Below, piece by piece: positions 60,046 through 64,000 of a stretch of DNA of 64,000 bases (within the stretch, counting starts at the first letter, position 1; each line of letters starts with the position of its first letter). The position numbers were made by a program, and so were the translations under genes. The stretch spans positions 4,734,676 to 4,798,675 of the forward strand of contig NZ_CP147012.1 in assembly GCF_037126285.1 (NCBI RefSeq), written 5' to 3'. This stretch comes from Bernardetia sp. MNP-M8. GTDB taxonomy: Bacteria; Bacteroidota; Bacteroidia; Cytophagales; Bernardetiaceae. Under the pieces are notes generated by a model that did not search any database, was not told the origin of the DNA, and worked only from the letters and a program-made list of their open reading frames with translations.

Positions 60046-60795
60046 ATGATTTTAAGTATCGAAACTTCTATCCATATTTGTTCAGTTGCATTGCATGACT
60101 TGGAAGGAAATTTACTTGCCTTACACGAACTCCACGAGCAAAGAAAACATGCCGAACGCCTTACTCTTTTAGTAGAAGCTGTTTTGAATACTACTCAAAC
60201 AAAATTTTCAGAGTTAAAAGCCATTGCAGTAGGTTCGGGTGCAGGCTCTTATACAGGCTTACGAATTGGTGTTTCGACAGCAAAAGGGCTTTGTACAGGT
60301 CTAAATATTCCCCTTATCGGAATTCCTTCATTACAGGCGTGGTCTTTATCTATGATTGATTTGGCAAATGATTTGGAGAATCAGGCTTTAGAAAAAGTTG
60401 AAAAAGAACAAAAAATAAAAACAAAGTATCTACTTTGTCCTTTAATGGATGCTCGTCGTATGGAAGTTTTTACTGCTATTTTTGATACAGAATTAAATTA
60501 TATCTTAAATGATACAGCTTTAGTTATTGATGAGGATAGTTTTGGTAAACAACTTTCTGAAAACAAAATCTTATTTTTTGGAGATAATGAAGAGAAATTA
60601 CACAAGTGTAAAGCAGTCATAAATAATCCAAATGCCATTTTTATTTCCAATAAATTGCCTTCTGCTAAAGAAATAGGGAAATTAGCAATTAAGAAATTTA
60701 ATCAACAAGATTTTGAAGATTTGGCTTATTTCGAACCTAATTATGGCAAAGAATTTTATACAACAGCCAAACAGTTACCAGTTACCAATTATTAG
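60046..60795 (+). CDS. tsaB: tRNA threonylcarbamoyladenosine synthesis protein TsaB
   Basis: A 249-residue protein of the TsaB family, a partner of TsaD in forming t6A37 on ANN-decoding tRNAs. It begins MILSIETSIHICSVALHD, the actin-like fold's first strands, with the conserved VGSGAGSYTGLRIGVSTAKGL near residue 65 (G-P-G-x-x-T-G-x-R-x-G type) and PLIGIPSLQAWSL near 95. The C-terminal part is variable in the family, ending YFEPNYGKEFYTTAKQ. The length is typical. It is followed 72 bases later by the BamA-like gene and may be cotranscribed with it. Confidence 0.92.
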   Translation: MILSIETSIHICSVALHDLEGNLLALHELHEQRKHAERLTLLVEAVLNTTQTKFSELKAIAVGSGAGSYTGLRIGVSTAKGLCTGLNIPLIGIPSLQAWSLSMIDLANDLENQALEKVEKEQKIKTKYLLCPLMDARRMEVFTAIFDTELNYILNDTALVIDEDSFGKQLSENKILFFGDNEEKLHKCKAVINNPNAIFISNKLPSAKEIGKLAIKKFNQQDFEDLAYFEPNYGKEFYTTAKQLPVTNY

Positions 60796-60867
60796 TAACC
60801 AGTCAATTTCTGTATTTTTCTGAAAAATATTCTCCGTTCTCTAAACTCTAATTTCTATTCTGCAAAA

Positions 60868-63348
60868 GTGAAAAAAAATCTTCTTCTCTTTCTTATTTTC
60901 TCATTTTTTATAGGTTTGGTTTCTTGTGTTCCCACAAAAAATCTTGCGCCCAATGAAAAGCTATTATATAATCAGAAAATAGAAGGAACTGATAAAGTAG
61001 ATTCAGATGAACTAGCTGTTTATTATCGTCAGCAGCCTAACAGACGAATTTTATCTTTACCAATTACTCCTTATTTATATTTTTATTATTTGGGGAAAAG
61101 TAATTATACAACTCAAGACTCTTTAAACTTTATAAAAGATAAGCAAGAATTAGAATTAAAATATGATAAAAAATTAGCAGAATATGAAAATGCGACTACT
61201 CAAAAAGAAATCAATAAAAGAAATAGAATTAGGAATAAATATGATAAAAAATTACTCAAAGCCAATGATAAAATAGAAAATGGAAACTGGTTTATGCGTT
61301 CGTTAGGGGAAAAACCTACTGTTTTTGACACAACTTTAATGCAACAGACAGCCGACCAAATGAACTTAGCATTGCGTCAGAAAGGTTATTTTTCTAATAC
61401 TGTAACTCCCCAAATTTCTTATCATAGAAATGATTCTCAAAAAGTAGTTGTTACTTACCAAGTACATGAAGGAAAAGCACAGCGAATTCGAAATATAGAC
61501 TATCAAATTCAAGATTCTACTATTCAACAACTCATTTTTTCAGATAGCAGTAATCGACTCTTTAATCAAAACACGAGATACAATGAATCTAAATTAGCAG
61601 CAGAAAGAGAACGCATAACAACTCATTTGAGAAATAATGGATACTTTGATTTTACAAAACAGTTCGTTTTTTTTGATGTAGATTCACTCATACAAGATGC
61701 TCCCTTTCAATCTGATATTACGATTGCTATCGAAAATCCATTACCTACTCTCAAAGATAAAAACAGAAAACATATACGTTTTATAGTAGATTCTGTAAAA
61801 ATGATTATTGATGGAAATGTATTTGGAGCAGTTCAGAGTACGCCCAATCGGTCAAGATATGATAGCATAAAATATGCAGAATACAAGCAAAGCTATTCAA
61901 AAAGGGTTTTGAATAATAAGATTCAGCTTCGTCCGAATGAATATTATAGCCAAGAGCATGAAGCACAAACACAACGTTCACTTACTCAACTAAACATGTT
62001 TCGTTTTGTAAATATGCGTCATGACACAACAGGAGGAAAGTTTGTTACTACCATTTTTGCTAATTCGCATACCAAATATAATCTTTCTTTGGAAGGAGGA
62101 GTAGGGCTAAATGTGAGTCAGATTATACCAGGTCCTTTTTTTAGTGTTTCATTGCTCAACAGAAATACGTTTGGAGGAGGTGAGTTGTTAGAGTTTAATG
62201 GACGTGGTGCTATCGAATATCAAGCAGCTATTCAAGGATTAGATATAAATTTAAATCAGACACTTCGAACCCAACAGTTTAATTTTAGCACCAATCTTAC
62301 TCTTCCTCAATTTGTATTTCCTTTCTCCAAGAAAATACAACAGCGTTTTGGAAAGTACAATGCAAGGACACAGTTTCAAATAGGTTTTGCCAACACAGAC
62401 AGACCCGAATATACACGTACAAATGCTGAATTTGCGATGCGTTATAATTGGAATAAAATACCTTATAAAACTTATCAAATTGATGCTATTGATGTTCTGC
62501 TTACCAATACCACACGAATAAACGAGGTTTTTTTAGAAAATTTAGAAGAATTGGCTGCTAATGGAAATAATTTGATATTTAATTTTAGCCGTTCGCTTAC
62601 TACTACTGTTGGTGGAAGTTATACCTATAATGATAATTTATTTGATAGAAAAGTAGCTCGTTATTTTAGACAGTTTGCTGAATATGGAGGAACTTTTCTG
62701 AGTTTGACTAATAGAAATAGATTAGATTCAACTCAAGTATTAAGTGATACACTTACATTTTATCGTTTTTTTAGAACAGATACAGATTTGAGATACTATA
62801 AGCCTATAGGTAAAAAAAGTGTTTTGGCATATCGTGCTCGTTTGGGAATTGCCAAACCATTTGGTAGAGAAAGTATATTGCCTTATGAACGCTACTTTTT
62901 TGTAGGTGGGGGAAATAGTTTGAGAGCATGGAGACCTAGAAGATTAGGACCTGGTTCATATTCTCCACGTCTTGCAAATGGAGATTATGATACTCGCTTC
63001 GAACAACCAGGAGAACTTTTGTTAGAACTTTCCTTTGAATGGCGACGAGATTTGATGAAATATGTTGAAACGGCTGTTTTCTTTGATGCAGGAAATGTTT
63101 GGATGATTTCGAATGATAATGCAAGACCAAATTCTGAATTTGCTTTTGACCGTTTTTGGAAAGAAATAGCACTTAATACGGGATTAGGATTACGACTAGA
63201 TTTTTCTTTTTTGATTGTTCGTGCTGATGTCGGAATTCGATTGTACGACCCTACACTACCACTTTCTGAGCGTTGGGTAGGCAATAAACTCTTTCAAAGT
63301 CCTTTTCAAAACTCTGCTGTAAATATTGCTATTGGTTATCCTTTTTAA
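60868..63348 (+). CDS. BamA/TamA-family outer membrane lipoprotein
   Basis: An 826-residue precursor. The start is GTG, giving MKKNLLLFLIFSFFIGLVSC as a lipoprotein signal with Cys20. The first 350 residues contain POTRA-like modules and a charged coiled insertion (residues 90-140, RNRIRNKYDKKLLK). The C-terminal 450 residues form the Omp85 barrel: GGEGLRAW-like motif seen as VGGGNSLRAWRPRRLGPGSY near residue 685, and the final strand ends in Phe (NIAIGYPF). Such proteins insert or export outer membrane proteins or lipids. It is not BamA itself, by its lipoprotein signal. tsaB precedes it. Confidence 0.87.
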   Translation: MKKNLLLFLIFSFFIGLVSCVPTKNLAPNEKLLYNQKIEGTDKVDSDELAVYYRQQPNRRILSLPITPYLYFYYLGKSNYTTQDSLNFIKDKQELELKYDKKLAEYENATTQKEINKRNRIRNKYDKKLLKANDKIENGNWFMRSLGEKPTVFDTTLMQQTADQMNLALRQKGYFSNTVTPQISYHRNDSQKVVVTYQVHEGKAQRIRNIDYQIQDSTIQQLIFSDSSNRLFNQNTRYNESKLAAERERITTHLRNNGYFDFTKQFVFFDVDSLIQDAPFQSDITIAIENPLPTLKDKNRKHIRFIVDSVKMIIDGNVFGAVQSTPNRSRYDSIKYAEYKQSYSKRVLNNKIQLRPNEYYSQEHEAQTQRSLTQLNMFRFVNMRHDTTGGKFVTTIFANSHTKYNLSLEGGVGLNVSQIIPGPFFSVSLLNRNTFGGGELLEFNGRGAIEYQAAIQGLDINLNQTLRTQQFNFSTNLTLPQFVFPFSKKIQQRFGKYNARTQFQIGFANTDRPEYTRTNAEFAMRYNWNKIPYKTYQIDAIDVLLTNTTRINEVFLENLEELAANGNNLIFNFSRSLTTTVGGSYTYNDNLFDRKVARYFRQFAEYGGTFLSLTNRNRLDSTQVLSDTLTFYRFFRTDTDLRYYKPIGKKSVLAYRARLGIAKPFGRESILPYERYFFVGGGNSLRAWRPRRLGPGSYSPRLANGDYDTRFEQPGELLLELSFEWRRDLMKYVETAVFFDAGNVWMISNDNARPNSEFAFDRFWKEIALNTGLGLRLDFSFLIVRADVGIRLYDPTLPLSERWVGNKLFQSPFQNSAVNIAIGYPF

Positions 63349-63397
63349 AAAAAATCACACTAAAGACTATTTATAATCCCAAGTTCACGTTAGAGTA

Positions 63398-63892
63398 TTA
63401 TCCTTTCAAAATTTTATCAATAATTTTTGTTGTAGAATATCCTTCTACAAGTTCTATTGTTTTGACCTCTCCTCCATTTTTCAAAACTACATCAGCCCCA
63501 ACAATATTTTCTATTGTATAATCATTGCCTTTTACCAAAATATTAGGCTTAAGAGCTGTAATAATTTCTAAAGGTGTTGGTTCTCCAAATAAAATAACAG
63601 CATCAACAAAACTGAGGGCAGCCAAAAGTCGCATTCTTGCATATTCATCATTAATAGGACGTTCTTTTCCTTTATTTAAAGTTTTGACTGAAGCATCTGT
63701 ATTTACTCCAATAACCAGCTTTTTACCTAATGCAGCTGATTTTTCTAAATAGTCAATATGACCTAAGTGTAAAATATCAAAACAACCGTTTGTAAAGACT
63801 ACATTTTGATTATTAAATTTCCATATCTCAACCTTTTTTTGAAGATTTTCGATAGAATTATAAATTTTACTAGAAGTTGGTTTCATTTTCAC
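63398..63892 (-). CDS. D-glycero-beta-D-manno-heptose 1-phosphate adenylyltransferase
   Basis: A 164-residue nucleotidyltransferase equal to the C-terminal domain of HldE (RfaE2). Motifs: VVFTNGCFDILHLGHIDYLEKS (H-x-G-H nucleotide site near residue 41), LVIGVNTDASVKTLNKGKERPI near 59, RMRLLAALSFVDAVILFGEPTPLEII near 87, and ILVKGNDYTIENIVGADVV near 114. It makes ADP-D-glycero-heptose for the LPS core. The kinase half (RfaE1) is not adjacent, so the two activities are separate. It converges with the BamA-like gene with 50 bases between. Confidence 0.94.
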   Translation of the reverse strand: MKMKPTSSKIYNSIENLQKKVEIWKFNNQNVVFTNGCFDILHLGHIDYLEKSAALGKKLVIGVNTDASVKTLNKGKERPINDEYARMRLLAALSFVDAVILFGEPTPLEIITALKPNILVKGNDYTIENIVGADVVLKNGGEVKTIELVEGYSTTKIIDKILKG

Positions 63893-64000
63893 TAAGGTTA
63901 TTTTATATATAGTTTCAAAATTTATCTAAATCTAAAAAAAAATAGACAAGAAACTGTAAAATAGTTGCTTGCCTACTAGAAAAAAATAGATTTTATTACT

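Noticed and set aside
1-64000. CRISPR array, rRNA operon, prophage or replication origin
   Set aside because: No regularly spaced direct repeats, rRNA segments, phage structural genes or DnaA-box clusters were noticed anywhere in the window.

Overview
The window is a 64-kb AT-rich chromosomal segment (roughly one third G+C by eye) from a member of the Bacteroidota. The gene set best fits a marine, gliding-type Cytophagales bacterium; Bernardetia/Flexibacter litoralis-like is my guess from protein style, not a search result. Evidence for the phylum: promoter -7 elements of the TAnnTTTG type, absence of strong Shine-Dalgarno sequences, PorV/PorQ-like and DUF2279/DUF4197/DUF3109 proteins, a bifunctional GNAT-nitrilase, and abundant lipoproteins with SxxxC lipoboxes. 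Nearly all genes are single or in pairs, with AT-rich gaps holding small palindromes and clear intrinsic terminators.

Layout. 1-10 kb: a truncated gene, clpS, hisC, rnhB, a TolC-like channel, a lipoprotein with two calcium-loop-like motifs, an orphan hybrid sensor kinase, a GreA-like protein, ccmB, then a phenylalanine locus: a Phe/Tyr-rich leader peptide with an attenuator-type terminator, an ACT-less prephenate dehydratase and an AroQ chorismate mutase. 10-20 kb: a DUF4197 lipoprotein, a Ser/Thr kinase with TPRs, DUF3109, NlpC/P60, two adjacent frameshifted genes (a porin and a small membrane protein), purine nucleoside phosphorylase, a SprT-like protease and a membrane MutS-like ATPase. 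20-34 kb: GNAT-nitrilase behind a structured leader, ybaB, a candidate structured RNA between two terminators, lplA, an HTTM protein, hisH, lon, an ABC-F ATPase and folC. 34-48 kb: sterol desaturase, pdxH, sucC, a thioesterase, lipoproteins and an M28 peptidase, mnmD, an S24-type repressor, DUF2279, an NrtR-like NUDIX protein, dgkA and UDP-glucose dehydrogenase. 48-64 kb: a 182-bp nested palindrome, a small internally duplicated protein, an RlmI-like methyltransferase, a two-gene Septu (PtuAB)-like defence module, marR, an M42 peptidase, trigger factor, tRNA-Leu(UAG), a PorV/PorQ-like protein, MlaD, tsaB, a BamA/TamA-like protein and the heptose adenylyltransferase.

Functionally the segment is mostly housekeeping: protein quality control (ClpS, Lon, trigger factor), amino-acid synthesis (HisC, HisH, PheA, AroQ), cofactors (LplA, FolC, PdxH), envelope (TolC, BamA-like, MlaD, HldE-C, DgkA, porins) and RNA modification (MnmD, RlmI-like, TsaB). 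The parts most worth a second look are the pheA attenuator with its apparently feedback-insensitive enzyme, the PtuAB-like module, the candidate structured RNA at 22.7 kb, two MITE-like palindromic elements (30.0 and 48.2 kb), and a family of small REP-like palindromes of which one copy lies in frame inside a membrane-protein gene.
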